A DNA stretch of 54,040 nucleotides from a virus. The notes below the pieces were generated by a model that did not search any database, was not told the DNA's origin, and saw only the letters and a list, made by a program, of their open reading frames with translations. Where the stretch lies: positions 1 through 54,040 of the IMG/VR virus record IMGVR_UViG_3300023223_000319; one strand, 5' to 3'. Positions 31,910-40,224 of this stretch are shown here, one piece after another. How positions within the stretch are numbered: the stretch's first letter is position 1; each line of letters starts with the position of its first letter. The position numbers were made by a program, and so were the translations under genes.

Positions 31910-34026
31910 TGGCTATCATTGATTTGGGAAGCGGCGAAATAGATAGGGCAGAAGAGCCTCAAGCTGCTGGTCGTGTTATTGATCTTGATACGGGTGAGTT
32001 TGTTCAGCCTGTAGAGGCCGCCGCACCTGTGCTTGAGCAGCCGGCAGCCCCGCAAGAAACAGGGATTGCAGATATATTTACAGGCTCTGAGCGTATAGCG
32101 GCAACACCTGAGCTTGGCACACTTCCAGAGTTCGGCATTACAGAGGAGGGTGATGTGCCTCGTATTGCATTAGGTCTTTTATCAACTTTCGACCCGAAGG
32201 CACAGCAAGATATCATTCAGCAGGCTATACCTGAGGCTGTATTTGAAACCACGCCAGACGGCTCTACGATTATCGAGGTTCCTACCGAAGATGGAGGGAC
32301 ACGGCGATCAGTCCTTAATCGACCAGGATTTTCACCTCAAGATCTAACCACGGCAACCGCCCAGGTGTTGTCCTTTATTCCAGCGGCAAGACTTGTAGGG
32401 CTAGGTAAAACTCTACTCCAAAAAGTAGGGATTGGCGCAACCGCAGCTGGAGCCACAGAACAAACATTGCAAGAGACTGGCGTTGCATTAGGTAGGGAGG
32501 AAAGAGACCCAGTTAGCACGGCTATAGCCACAGTTACAGGCGGCGCGTCAGAGGTTGTCGTCCCCGCCGTCCAGGCATTCAGGGGCGCTAGACAGGCAGC
32601 TAGAGTGGGCGCAGCAGCGGATGAGATAGAGCAAGTAGCAGGGAGTGTAAGGGCTGCACAGGAGGCTGCTGAGCAAACAGGAATCCCATTATTTCAGGCA
32701 CAGCAAACCGGCGTACCTGCGCAGCTGGAAAAACAGGCCTTTGTGGCTCAATTGCCCGCCGGCACACGATCAGCAGTAGAGGGACTGAAAGTACAGAATA
32801 TAGCGGCCGGCGAGGCGGTAGAGGACTTTTTAGGGCAGATAGCGCCAGATCAAGCGGTCGTTACGGGCGCCGAGAGATTAAGGACGGCGGCACAGGGGGC
32901 AGTTGCTAAGCTAAAGAATATCAGGGCAGAAAAGGCATCACCAATATACAGAGAGGCTTTTAATGAGGCGAAGGAGGCTGGCACCTTAGTTGATATCAAG
33001 CCGGTAATTGATCAAATCAATACAGTATCCGCAAAATTCAGTGATAGTGGTACGGTTTTGCCAATATTGACTAAAGCCAAGAAAATAATCGGCGGAGCTA
33101 ACGTTGATAAGCCTATAAAAACTGTCGCCGAAGGTGTATCAAGAGATAAAAGGAACAATTTAAAGCGCATCCATAATGCAAAAATGGAGGTTGACGAGCT
33201 TATTGAGCAAATGAAAGGTAAGGGCAACTTAGGCCCCACCGCAGAAAGAGAGCTTATAGGTATACAAGAGGCTTTACTAAGGCAGATGGATGCTATCTCC
33301 GACAGATACGCAGAGGCTAGACAGGTTTTTGCTGATGCTTCTCCAGAAGTTGTAAAAATACAGAATTCTATTATCGGTAAAGTAGCTAATTTAGATGACA
33401 CTCAGTTAAAACAGGTATCCACTAAGCTGTTTGATGCGGCAGAAACCAACCCCAGTGTTATTGCTGGCGCGAAAAAGTCTATACAAGATGTTGATCCAGG
33501 CGCATGGGATGAGATTATTCGGGTTGAGCTAGAACGTCGATTGGGCTCAATTAAGTCTACCGCTGAAGCGGGAACTGTAGAAAATATACCCGGGCAGCTA
33601 TTTAGAGCACTATTCCCTAATGACAAAAGCACTAAGGTGTTAATGAATTCACTTGATGCTGAGGGTAAAAAGAATCTTAAATTCCTGCAAACAGCGTTAA
33701 GCAAAGCCCGACTAGGCAGGCCTGGCGGATCACAGACAGCGGCCAGGGAAGAGATTAAGCGAGAGCTTAGGGGTGGAGTATTCCAGTCTTTGAGGCAGTT
33801 TTTTAAAGCTCCTATTAGTACTTTAGTATCAACTGGCGAGGACGCGGCATTTAATCGTCGCACGGCGGCATTGTCTAAGGCTTTATTTGATCCAACATGG
33901 AAGGCAGAGATGAAGGCGCTTAGAAAGTTTAGCCCTAATTCTCCCGCAGCCGCCAGAGCGATGACACAGCTTTTAAATGATATCGAAGCTACAGAGCCTA
34001 ATAATGCTCAAGAAGAGAACAAATGA
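31909..34026 (+). CDS. large ejection / putative tail-tip protein, P22 gp16-like (705 aa)
   Basis: 705 aa (P22 gp16 is 609). The N-terminal 200 residues are acidic with Pro/Glu-rich low-complexity regions and include Leu-Gly-Ser-Gly-Glu-Ile-Asp-Arg; the rest is helical with Ala/Gln-rich repeats. Last of the ejection series, immediately before the tail-fibre gene, exactly where gp16 lies in P22. gp16 helps DNA cross the inner membrane. No enzymatic motif is visible. Confidence 0.65.
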   Translation: MAIIDLGSGEIDRAEEPQAAGRVIDLDTGEFVQPVEAAAPVLEQPAAPQETGIADIFTGSERIAATPELGTLPEFGITEEGDVPRIALGLLSTFDPKAQQDIIQQAIPEAVFETTPDGSTIIEVPTEDGGTRRSVLNRPGFSPQDLTTATAQVLSFIPAARLVGLGKTLLQKVGIGATAAGATEQTLQETGVALGREERDPVSTAIATVTGGASEVVVPAVQAFRGARQAARVGAAADEIEQVAGSVRAAQEAAEQTGIPLFQAQQTGVPAQLEKQAFVAQLPAGTRSAVEGLKVQNIAAGEAVEDFLGQIAPDQAVVTGAERLRTAAQGAVAKLKNIRAEKASPIYREAFNEAKEAGTLVDIKPVIDQINTVSAKFSDSGTVLPILTKAKKIIGGANVDKPIKTVAEGVSRDKRNNLKRIHNAKMEVDELIEQMKGKGNLGPTAERELIGIQEALLRQMDAISDRYAEARQVFADASPEVVKIQNSIIGKVANLDDTQLKQVSTKLFDAAETNPSVIAGAKKSIQDVDPGAWDEIIRVELERRLGSIKSTAEAGTVENIPGQLFRALFPNDKSTKVLMNSLDAEGKKNLKFLQTALSKARLGRPGGSQTAAREEIKRELRGGVFQSLRQFFKAPISTLVSTGEDAAFNRRTAALSKALFDPTWKAEMKALRKFSPNSPAAARAMTQLLNDIEATEPNNAQEENK

Positions 34027-34111
34027 TACCAATGGCGGCAGCAGCACCAAGAACGCCGAGGGCGGCATAGGGCGATATACAGAACAAAATAACGAGCAGC
34101 AATAATTCCAT
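33998..34111 (-). CDS. possible antisense hydrophobic peptide (37 aa)
   Basis: A 37-residue frame on the opposite strand covers the ejection gene end and the following gap. It is strongly hydrophobic with a Leu-Leu-Leu-Val-Ile-Leu-Phe core and a Gly/Ala-rich segment, so it could be a single membrane span. There is no clear ribosome site, and the only other frame here lacks a start. Low confidence. Confidence 0.22.
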   Translation of the reverse strand: MELLLLVILFCISPYAALGVLGAAAAIGIICSLLEHY

Positions 34112-34153
34112 AGTTAATATTATTACACACAAGCAGAGACAAGAGGAGCCATA

Positions 34154-35359
34154 ATGTCACGCTTCGTAAATCCAGTGCCGCAATTTGGCGATTTAGCCCT
34201 AAATCCTCTTTCGAAAGGAAAGTTGTTTTTCTTTGAGAGTGGAACAAACGATGACAAAAAGACATTTGCTGATGTCAATGAGACTATTGAAAATACACAG
34301 CCGGTTCTTTTATTGGGAGATGGTCGAGTTCCTAATATTTTCTATAGCGGCTCTGCAAAGGTAACGCTGACAGATTCTGATGAAGCTCAAATCTGGTCCA
34401 AAGACCCCGTGACTACAGGTGGTGATTCTGGCGAATTCGCTGATCCCTGGGATGCAATAACAATCTACAATATAAATGGTGTTGTTGATCTTAATAGCGA
34501 TTTCTATGTATCCATTATCAACAATAATCAAAACAACAACCCGGCAACAACACCAGCAGCATGGACCCAATTTGACCTATTAAAAAGATGGAATACAAAC
34601 GAAACCTATGGGGTTGGCGATCCTGTAACGGCAACAGATAGCCTAGTATATATATCACTGATAAGCCCAAATACTGGTAACGACCCAATAACAAGCCCCG
34701 CTGAGTGGAATACAGTAACAGGCAAAATAAATGTTGTTACTTTTACTGTGGGGGGAACATATAACCCGCCTGATGGGGTTAAATCCTTAAAATTCACTCC
34801 TATAGGCGCGGGCGGCGGCGGGGGCGGCATCGATGGCCAGGGCGCTAGTACGGCTGCGGCAAGTGCTGGCGGTGGTGGTGGTGGTACGACTATTATAACA
34901 ACCTCTATAATTGACGCGAGTTACAGTGTAGTAATAGGCGCTGGTGGCGCTGGTGGCGCGTCAGGGAACAACTCCGGGGCAGAAGGGGGAAATACTACTG
35001 TTATTGGCGCCACTATATCGTTAACAGGCAACGGTGGCGCCGGCGGTGTTGGCGATATAGGCGTAGCCGGGGTGGGTACGTCGTTAGGCGCTGATGGAAG
35101 ACCTGGATCAGGTGGAGATCTCAACTTTCGTGGGAGTGACAGCTCCTCAGCTACAGTTATCTCTGGCGATGTAGCATCAAGCTCTCTTAGTGGCGCGTCC
35201 TCACTTGGCGGCTCTGTGAGGGCTACTAATGATGCAGATGGACGTATTTCTTCTACTCCTGGTGTCGGTGGCGGCGGTGTGTTCAGCAGCGGCGTAACAT
35301 CTAACCGGGGTGGTGGTGATGGGGCTGACGGCATAGTTATTATAGAGGAGTTCTTTTAA
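34154..35359 (+). CDS. tail-fibre protein with carbohydrate-binding-like modules
   Basis: 401 aa. N-terminus Ser-Arg-Phe-Val-Asn-Pro-Val-Pro-Gln-Phe-Gly-Asp-Leu-Ala is a particle-attachment pattern seen in podovirus fibres. Two ChiC-like repeats are visible: Trp-Asp-Ala-Ile-Thr-Ile-Tyr (about residues 98-104), and Trp-Asn-Thr-Asn-Glu-Thr-Tyr-Gly-Val-Gly-Asp (about 147-157) ending in Pro-Ala-Glu-Trp-Asn. The C-terminal 170 residues are poly-glycine-rich (Gly-Gly-Gly-Gly-Gly runs), like T4-type adhesins with polyglycine-II sandwiches, the probable host-binding tip. AGAGGAGCC upstream gives a strong ribosome site. Host range determinant by inference. Confidence 0.78.
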   Translation: MSRFVNPVPQFGDLALNPLSKGKLFFFESGTNDDKKTFADVNETIENTQPVLLLGDGRVPNIFYSGSAKVTLTDSDEAQIWSKDPVTTGGDSGEFADPWDAITIYNINGVVDLNSDFYVSIINNNQNNNPATTPAAWTQFDLLKRWNTNETYGVGDPVTATDSLVYISLISPNTGNDPITSPAEWNTVTGKINVVTFTVGGTYNPPDGVKSLKFTPIGAGGGGGGIDGQGASTAAASAGGGGGGTTIITTSIIDASYSVVIGAGGAGGASGNNSGAEGGNTTVIGATISLTGNGGAGGVGDIGVAGVGTSLGADGRPGSGGDLNFRGSDSSSATVISGDVASSSLSGASSLGGSVRATNDADGRISSTPGVGGGGVFSSGVTSNRGGGDGADGIVIIEEFF

Positions 35360-35775
35360 TGATCGGTCTTTATGTTGAAAGCGGTATTGTTATCAATTCC
35401 GCCAAATGGGATGTATTACCAAAAGGCTGGATAGAGGCTCCTGAGGGCGCAGGGATTGGCTGGAGCTATGCAGATGGTAACTTCACAAAGCCAGAACAAC
35501 CTGTATTGGTCGCTACTCAAACGGATTATATTGAGGCGGCTCAGCTGTTTATGGATCAAGAGGCCAGCAAGCTTGGCTATGATTCGATATTCACAGCGGT
35601 AGGCTATGCGTCATCATCTCACCCTACATTCGGCCCAGAAGGGATCGCCTTTAGGGACTGGAGGGATAACGTTTGGGATAAGTGTTTTGAGCTACTCTCT
35701 GTATGGGAAGGTGGTGGCGAGCAGCCGTCGATAAGCGATGTAATCGACTCGCTTCCTTTATTTATGGGTGTATAG
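35359..35775 (+). CDS. tail-fibre partner protein (138 aa)
   Basis: Start overlaps the fibre stop (TAATG). N-terminal Trp-Asp-Val-Leu-Pro-Lys-Gly-Trp-Ile-Glu-Ala-Pro-Glu-Gly-Ala, with Phe-Arg-Asp-Trp-Arg-Asp-Asn-Val-Trp-Asp-Lys-Cys in the second half, resembles proteins placed after fibres that assist fibre trimerisation or cap it. Position-based call. Confidence 0.6.
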   Translation: MIGLYVESGIVINSAKWDVLPKGWIEAPEGAGIGWSYADGNFTKPEQPVLVATQTDYIEAAQLFMDQEASKLGYDSIFTAVGYASSSHPTFGPEGIAFRDWRDNVWDKCFELLSVWEGGGEQPSISDVIDSLPLFMGV

Positions 35776-35783
35776 GTGATGAG

Positions 35784-36251
35784 ATGTTTAAATTTCTGTT
35801 AGATTTGTTCGGAGTCAAGGCTGCCAAGTCGCTATGGTCAGCCCTGCACCATAAAAGCGCTTTTCCTGTCTGGTGGATGATGGCGACAACGTGCGGAATG
35901 TTTCTTGTGTTCTCCCTGTTTTTCGTTGATATACCGACAAGAGACAAGTCAATTTTTGAAGAGTATTTACACGCCGAGCTAGAGGGATGGCGACTAGACG
36001 CAAACTCAACCAGATTACACCGACTAGTACCCGAGATGATTGGCTTGGCCGTAGACTGCAAAAAGCTTGAAAGCCAAATAGTTGATATGGAGATATTGAC
36101 GCTAAAGATTAAAACCATGACTGGAGCCAGTGCGGAAGATATTGCCAGGTCGGAGAGATTGCTTGCTGACCTTAAAAAAAAATTAGTAGCTGCAAATATA
36201 GCGAAGTACCAGAATTTGCAATTGTATGAGAAGACTTACGCTGTACGGTAA
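35784..36251 (+). CDS. membrane protein with coiled-coil, possible inner-membrane spanin or adhesin partner (155 aa)
   Basis: Start at 35784 has AGGTGATGAG upstream; longer frames lack one. One hydrophobic span (about residues 28-48: Val-Trp-Trp-Met-Met-Ala-Thr) followed by an outward helical region with a coiled-coil stretch (Lys-Lys-Leu-Glu-Ser-Gln-Ile-Val-Asp-Met-Glu-Ile, and later Arg-Leu-Leu-Ala-Asp-Leu-Lys-Lys-Lys). Layout matches i-spanins, but it lies far from lysozyme and holin, so the role is uncertain. It is followed by the terminator near 36318. Confidence 0.6.
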   Translation: MFKFLLDLFGVKAAKSLWSALHHKSAFPVWWMMATTCGMFLVFSLFFVDIPTRDKSIFEEYLHAELEGWRLDANSTRLHRLVPEMIGLAVDCKKLESQIVDMEILTLKIKTMTGASAEDIARSERLLADLKKKLVAANIAKYQNLQLYEKTYAVR

Positions 36252-36317
36252 GGAAAGATCTGGCCGGCATATAATAGCAACCGGCTTCTAATAACAATAA
36301 TCATTATCCTCGATACT

Positions 36318-36338
36318 GGCCCCTTGTGGGCCCTTTTT
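36318..36338. terminator. terminator at the convergence of the late and lysis operons
   Basis: GGCCC (36318-36322) pairs with GGGCC (36328-36332), then CTTTTT. On the opposite strand AAAAAGGGCCC precedes the same stem, so it can serve both directions. It lies between the rightward structural operon and the leftward operon ending at 36337. A second GCCGG/CCGGC hairpin lies upstream near 36262-36286. Confidence 0.7.
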
Positions 36339-36522
36339 AATACAGCCTCCCAAACTGACGCTTAACCTTCTCTTTCTCGTGCCATTTGTGAGCCTTCATA
36401 TAACACCCATACTGGCGTACCCACACATACCCTATGGATTGCTTAGAGTATATGGAGTTGTTGCATACCCAGCAGGTTATGCCTGTGTCCGTGGGATGGC
36501 CACCGCCAGGGTTGTTAATCAT
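36337..36522 (-). CDS. small cysteine-containing protein (61 aa)
   Basis: Short frame with Cys-Trp-Val-Cys near residue 17 and a basic His/Lys-rich C-terminus (His-Lys-Trp-His-Glu-Lys-Glu-Lys-Val-Lys). Looks like a zinc-knuckle protein. Last gene of the leftward operon, 15 bases after the DHH gene. Confidence 0.55.
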   Translation of the reverse strand: MINNPGGGHPTDTGITCWVCNNSIYSKQSIGYVWVRQYGCYMKAHKWHEKEKVKRQFGRLY

Positions 36523-36536
36523 TGCACCATCCCTAT

Positions 36537-37499
36537 TTATGCAATTGCTAGAATGTGGTCACGCGGCACTGAAAATCCAGCAGCGTTTCGATGACCGCCA
36601 CCGCCATACTCTAATGCAATTTCAGAAACGTCCATACCTTCATCTGTCGATCGAAGCGAGAAGATTCGCCTGTCGACCGTATCCCAGTAACAGGCAGAAA
36701 AAGGATTTCCTCCAGCCATCTTGTGACCAGCATCTGATGACATTGTGTAAGGAAGTGAGGCTACGGGAACGTCGTGACCGCTAATTACCATAGTTCTCTG
36801 GCACACCTTTAATAACTCGTCAATGTCTTTAAAGTGCTTTCTTTCAATAGCAGCGCCGTCTTGGCAAAGATCACTTAAATCCGCCTCGATTAAAATATCC
36901 CAAACCCCAAAATCATAAGGATTTGAGAATACTGCGGCTTGGATTTCGCGAGTACCATCAAGCTTAAACTGCCACAAGTCTCGATCTTGTATGTGCTTGA
37001 ATAACCGGGGTACAGGGTCGCTATTGAAGAATTCCCATGCGATAACTGCGCCGGATCGCTCCATATCAAAGTAGCTATATGTGCCGTATGGGCAGTTCTC
37101 GCAATCATCTTGATAAAGTGCAAGCACAAACCGATTGAAGTTAATATCCCCGCCAGTCCACGATGACATATCCCAGAACCCATTACCGAAATCATATTGA
37201 GAGAATGACTCCATGGCCGACTTATGATGATCCAAAACAAGTATTGATAGGGCGTCTTTCCGCATGTCTTGGATGGCCTCTGGCTTATAACTAAAGTCCA
37301 CCATGATTACGTGCTTTCCCTTTACGCAAGGAGGGTCTTGTTGATATACGCCCGGATGAAATTCAATGCCATCTTCGCCAAGTGCATTTCTAACAGCGTA
37401 CGCCGCGCCAAATCCATCGGCACAATTTCCGTGATAGATAACAATGATTGGCGAGCTTTTGTAATATTCAATTGTTCCGTTTATCTTTTTCATTACCAT
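36537..37499 (-). CDS. DHH-family phosphoesterase
   Basis: 320 aa. Motifs: Asn-Cys-Ala-Asp-Gly-Phe-Gly-Ala-Ala-Tyr-Ala (metal site I, near residue 25), Met-Val-Asp-Phe-Ser-Tyr (site II), Leu-Asp-His-His-Lys-Ser (the DHH, near 90), and the DHHA1 substrate motif Gly-Gly-Gly-Gly-His-Arg-Asn-Ala-Ala-Gly-Phe near residue 300. Family members cut nanoRNA, cyclic dinucleotides or pAp. In a phage, degrading cyclic-oligonucleotide second messengers (anti-CBASS-like) or scavenging nanoRNA is plausible; both are inference. ATG at 37499 with AAAAGGCGAG upstream; a Met two codons later is also possible. Confidence 0.85.
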   Translation of the reverse strand: MVMKKINGTIEYYKSSPIIVIYHGNCADGFGAAYAVRNALGEDGIEFHPGVYQQDPPCVKGKHVIMVDFSYKPEAIQDMRKDALSILVLDHHKSAMESFSQYDFGNGFWDMSSWTGGDINFNRFVLALYQDDCENCPYGTYSYFDMERSGAVIAWEFFNSDPVPRLFKHIQDRDLWQFKLDGTREIQAAVFSNPYDFGVWDILIEADLSDLCQDGAAIERKHFKDIDELLKVCQRTMVISGHDVPVASLPYTMSSDAGHKMAGGNPFSACYWDTVDRRIFSLRSTDEGMDVSEIALEYGGGGHRNAAGFSVPRDHILAIA

Positions 37500-37533
37500 C
37501 TCGCCTTTTCGTTACGTGTATCAATATGGGTTG

Positions 37534-37962
37534 TTAATCAATTTCAGTGCCTGACCGCATCATTGAGATAAGCGGCTCACTGCGGGACTTGCCGACATCT
37601 TCCCGATACCATTTAGAGTCAATCATTTCATCGGCAGCCCGGTCAAAGTCCTGCTCACATATGCCCTGAATCATGCCCTTGAAGCCTAGCATGCCACTGA
37701 TGCCAATATTAAACGCCATATTCATGATTACTCGCTGACGTACATCATTAATGGTATGGAACCAAGCAAGCCGCTCCAGTGACCCTAGGCGCTCCATAAT
37801 GCCGTGCATGAGTAAATCACTAGCTACCTTTTCCGGCATTGTCTCTGACTCGAGGTTAAACCCATAGCCGATCGTCATCTTTCCAGCTGAGCAATTGTAG
37901 GGGCGCCCTCGAAAGCCTTCATCCCGCTTTAGCTCTGCTGCCATTTTCGTCATGTTGATCAT
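37534..37962 (-). CDS. lysozyme (glycoside hydrolase family 24 endolysin)
   Basis: 142 aa. The catalytic triad spacing of T4-type lysozyme fits: Glu15, then Cys24 (the Asp/Cys position, eight residues on) and Thr30 (five residues on), in Leu-Lys-Arg-Asp-Glu-Gly...Tyr-Asn-Cys...Lys-Met-Thr-Ile-Gly-Tyr-Gly-Phe. Cys in place of Asp is a known variant (P22 and lambdoid). It cuts the peptidoglycan glycan strand. ATGA overlap with the holin gene; no export signal is visible, so release should need the holin. Confidence 0.88.
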   Translation of the reverse strand: MINMTKMAAELKRDEGFRGRPYNCSAGKMTIGYGFNLESETMPEKVASDLLMHGIMERLGSLERLAWFHTINDVRQRVIMNMAFNIGISGMLGFKGMIQGICEQDFDRAADEMIDSKWYREDVGKSRSEPLISMMRSGTEID

Positions 37963-38378
37963 TTTGCCTTCTTAGCCCGTAGGGCGTGAACACCAAAAAA
38001 GAAACCGGCCACACCGGCCACCAAAATTGCAAGGCCAGGCGTTGCCGCGATACTCAGCCACATTGCCGACCATTCTTTATTGACCGGATAGGTCATACCG
38101 GACATGAACAACACCAGAAGATAGAACTTGATAACCAGTACCGCGATATCACGCCGAGCCTTTGACCGCTCAGTGTTTTCGTCCAGCGTATCAACGACGA
38201 ACTTACGGATCGCCTTTGACTCAGTGGCGTCCATCTCGGCGCGCTCTTCTTCGGTAAAGTTCTTATTCCCGATATACCCGCCAATCTGAGATAGCAGGCC
38301 ATTATCCTTGTCGAACACGTCGTTAGCCATTTTAGGCGACCCGACCAAGAAGTTAATTCCAGCTTTAAATAAATTCAC
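37959..38378 (-). CDS. putative holin
   Basis: 139 aa; GTG start overlaps the upstream stop. The first 75 residues are soluble and charged; residues about 78-97 (Ala-Val-Leu-Val-Ile-Lys-Phe-Tyr-Leu-Leu) and about 107-133 (Trp-Leu-Ser-Ile...Phe-Phe-Phe-Gly-Val) are two hydrophobic spans, ending in a basic tail. Its neighbours are the lysozyme downstream and a 56-aa gene upstream, the usual lysis-cassette place. Family resembles GTA-type three-span holins, but the third span is not convincing. Confidence 0.7.
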   Translation of the reverse strand: MNLFKAGINFLVGSPKMANDVFDKDNGLLSQIGGYIGNKNFTEEERAEMDATESKAIRKFVVDTLDENTERSKARRDIAVLVIKFYLLVLFMSGMTYPVNKEWSAMWLSIAATPGLAILVAGVAGFFFGVHALRAKKAK

Positions 38379-38545
38379 TGCTTGCCCTCCAGTTTAGTTA
38401 AATATCTATCGCGCTCGATTAACTCTAATGTCTGCTCCCGCAATGAAGTAGGTGAGCCATTTAAAAATCTCTCCTCCCACTCATCCACAGCATCGTTCAT
38501 TTCACTACTGTTGTGCATGTCGTCTACCGGTTCTTTTTCTGACAC
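38375..38545 (-). CDS. small acidic lysis-cassette protein (56 aa, GTG start)
   Basis: GTG start with AAGGACAGTGAG upstream; stop overlaps the holin GTG. Acidic, no membrane span; includes Asp-Glu-Trp-Glu-Glu-Arg-Phe-Leu-Asn-Gly and Leu-Glu-Leu-Ile-Glu-Arg-Asp-Arg-Tyr-Leu. Probably translationally coupled to the holin gene and could act in timing; function unknown. Confidence 0.6.
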   Translation of the reverse strand: MSEKEPVDDMHNSSEMNDAVDEWEERFLNGSPTSLREQTLELIERDRYLTKLEGKQ

Positions 38546-38578
38546 CTCACTGTCCTTACCGCTCTTATAGCGGGGTTA

Positions 38579-39004
38579 TTACCAGTTCTGTCTTGGCGGG
38601 ACTACTGATTCATTACCGTCATATTCATCTATTTCAAATTCAGCGCCATCCGGTATCTCTTGTATTCTTAGGTCGGCACACATTCCATTGGCCTTATTGC
38701 CAAGCTCTTCGATGACGCTGACTAAATCATGATCGCTCCTTTGCTCGTCATAAAAATCTGGATAGTAAAATTTACCTTTTGGTAATTCTGTTATTTCTGA
38801 GCCAAAGTCATCCGTTAGCGGGCAGAATCGGCATCCATTGGCTTCAGGGACGCCATCAGCTTTAATGTATTTTTCTTTTCCTTCATGCTTATAGCCAACT
38901 TGCTCATACCACGTTAAATCAATGCCCTTCTTTTTTGCGAAAGCGGTTAGTGCTAGGTTGCTTAGGCCGAAGCCACCAAAACATGCGTTATATGCTACTT
39001 TCAT
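38579..39004 (-). CDS. widespread phage protein of unknown function (141 aa)
   Basis: Opens with Val-Ala-Tyr-Asn-Ala-Cys-Phe-Gly-Gly-Phe-Gly-Leu-Ser, a start shared by a common unannotated phage family. The middle contains Arg-Ser-Asp-His-Asp-Leu-Val-Ser-Val-Ile-Glu-Glu-Leu-Gly and the later Ile-Pro-Asp-Gly-Ala-Glu-Phe-Glu-Ile-Asp-Glu-Tyr-Asp-Gly. Cys55-like Cys-Arg-Phe-Cys suggests a metal site. Role unknown. Confidence 0.7.
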   Translation of the reverse strand: MKVAYNACFGGFGLSNLALTAFAKKKGIDLTWYEQVGYKHEGKEKYIKADGVPEANGCRFCPLTDDFGSEITELPKGKFYYPDFYDEQRSDHDLVSVIEELGNKANGMCADLRIQEIPDGAEFEIDEYDGNESVVPPRQNW

Positions 39005-39013
39005 TTCTATTCC

Positions 39014-39343
39014 TTAATAATCAAAAACACAACTGGCTACATAAAGCGGAATACTGCAAATAGTAAACCACTTGCAGAACCAGTGTGAGTATTTAGAGTT
39101 GTCGTAGTATACAGGGGTATATATATCATTAGGAATTAACGATTTGTAATAAGATATCGGCGCGTACTGCCCAGGCTTTGCCGGCGTTCCATAAAAAGCC
39201 TTTATATCGGCACAGTCAGACATGGCTTTTAACGATGTCGACGCTGACAGTTTAAAGTTTTCACCCAGTGATATAACATCTTGTTTTGTCCAGACTCTGT
39301 TGGTCTGAAGGCATACCTGGGCCTGCAAGTCTTTTGCGCTCAT
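39014..39343 (-). CDS. hypothetical protein (109 aa)
   Basis: Begins Ser-Ala-Lys-Asp-Leu-Gln-Ala-Gln-Val-Cys-Leu-Gln-Thr. Mixed helical start then aromatic-rich C-terminal part (Tyr-Tyr-Asp-Asn-Ser-Lys-Tyr-Ser-His-Trp-Phe-Cys-Lys-Trp-Phe). Overlaps the YopX gene upstream by four bases. No family recognised. Confidence 0.55.
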   Translation of the reverse strand: MSAKDLQAQVCLQTNRVWTKQDVISLGENFKLSASTSLKAMSDCADIKAFYGTPAKPGQYAPISYYKSLIPNDIYTPVYYDNSKYSHWFCKWFTICSIPLYVASCVFDY

Positions 39344-39666
39344 TTGGACTCCTCATGAATGTTTCCGATCACTTCGCACTCATCAGCGTCCATTTCGCCG
39401 CCGCCATCATACTCAAAAGGATGATATCCACAGTTATCTGTGAAATGCACCGTAGCACGGCGCCACTTATCCTTTACAATGTCCCCCTCATAAATCTCTA
39501 CGCCGTTCTTATCCTTTAATCCGGTAAACTCCAGCAACTCAAACCATTCGGGTTGCTCTTCATTTATCTCGGACAGGCCTTTAACACCCCTACCCCATGT
39601 CAAGTGGTCAACGGGAACCATTTTTTTATGGACCTTATCCCAAGCTCTGTATTTTCTCTCTCTCAT
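39340..39666 (-). CDS. YopX-family protein
   Basis: 108 aa. YopX signature: Arg-Lys-Tyr-Arg-Ala-Trp-Asp (residues 4-10), then Leu-Glu-Phe-Thr-Gly-Leu-Lys-Asp-Lys-Asn-Gly-Val-Glu-Ile-Tyr-Glu-Gly-Asp-Ile-Val and a closing Ile-Gly-Asn-Ile-His-Glu. The family is common in phages and has no known biochemical role. Confidence 0.85.
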   Translation of the reverse strand: MRERKYRAWDKVHKKMVPVDHLTWGRGVKGLSEINEEQPEWFELLEFTGLKDKNGVEIYEGDIVKDKWRRATVHFTDNCGYHPFEYDGGGEMDADECEVIGNIHEESK

Positions 39667-39669
39667 AAT

Positions 39670-39924
39670 CTACCCCAGAACTAGCACTGTGAACTTACGA
39701 GGGATGGCTTGGCGCTGCTTCTCCATTTTTTCAATGATGAGGTCAATGGTTTTAGGGATATCCGCTATAGCGCCGCTGCGGTTTGTTATCATTGCTGTTA
39801 CACCGCGACGGGTGCGAGTATGGAAGCCGTTAATCTTTACGCCGCGGCTAATGATTGAGGCTATTTCGGCAGGACAAACTTGATCAGCTACTTGTGACAG
39901 TTGTAAGATATTTACCTTGTGCAT
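39670..39924 (-). CDS. hypothetical protein (84 aa)
   Basis: Helical start (Gln-Val-Ala-Asp-Gln-Val-Cys-Pro-Ala-Glu-Ile-Ala-Ser) and a basic motif (Arg-Thr-Arg-Arg-Gly-Val-Thr-Ala-Met-Ile-Thr-Asn-Arg), possibly nucleic-acid binding. No family recognised. Confidence 0.55.
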   Translation of the reverse strand: MHKVNILQLSQVADQVCPAEIASIISRGVKINGFHTRTRRGVTAMITNRSGAIADIPKTIDLIIEKMEKQRQAIPRKFTVLVLG

Positions 39925-39981
39925 AGCAGTTTACTCCGGCTATTCGATATGCGGTTAAGGGGCGCTATGCCCCGCTGGTTA

Positions 39982-40167
39982 TTAACTCGTCCTGGGGAAT
40001 GTATCCATCCAGTAGCCAAGTATTACTCGTGCGTCTTTTTCAGTAACACCGAATGCTTGCTGGATATAAGCGCCACCACCAAACATATTCGTTGCTCCTG
40101 ACTCACGAAGCTCATCAAGAAAATCAAGGTGGTCATCATCTACAATTTCCGGTCTATCGCTCATCAT
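39982..40167 (-). CDS. small phage protein (61 aa)
   Basis: Acidic start (Glu-Ile-Val-Asp-Asp-Asp-His-Leu-Asp-Phe-Leu-Asp-Glu-Leu-Arg) followed by Gly-Gly-Ala-Tyr-Ile-Gln-Gln-Ala-Phe-Gly-Val-Thr-Glu-Lys-Asp-Ala. Similar small proteins are frequent in phage operons. Role unknown. Confidence 0.6.
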   Translation of the reverse strand: MMSDRPEIVDDDHLDFLDELRESGATNMFGGGAYIQQAFGVTEKDARVILGYWMDTFPRTS

Positions 40168-40224
40168 CTTTCCTTATCTGTTTTAAGTGTTGTTAATAGT
40201 AGCGATTATCAGGCTAATGTCACA

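Noticed and set aside
32004-33863. Leftward frames opposite the 705-aa ejection gene
   Set aside because: Ser/Val-rich shadow frames typical of the antisense of Ala/Gln-rich genes.
36379-36784. Rightward frames over the DHH gene
   Set aside because: They lie antisense to conserved DHH motifs and have no ribosome site; coding shadows.
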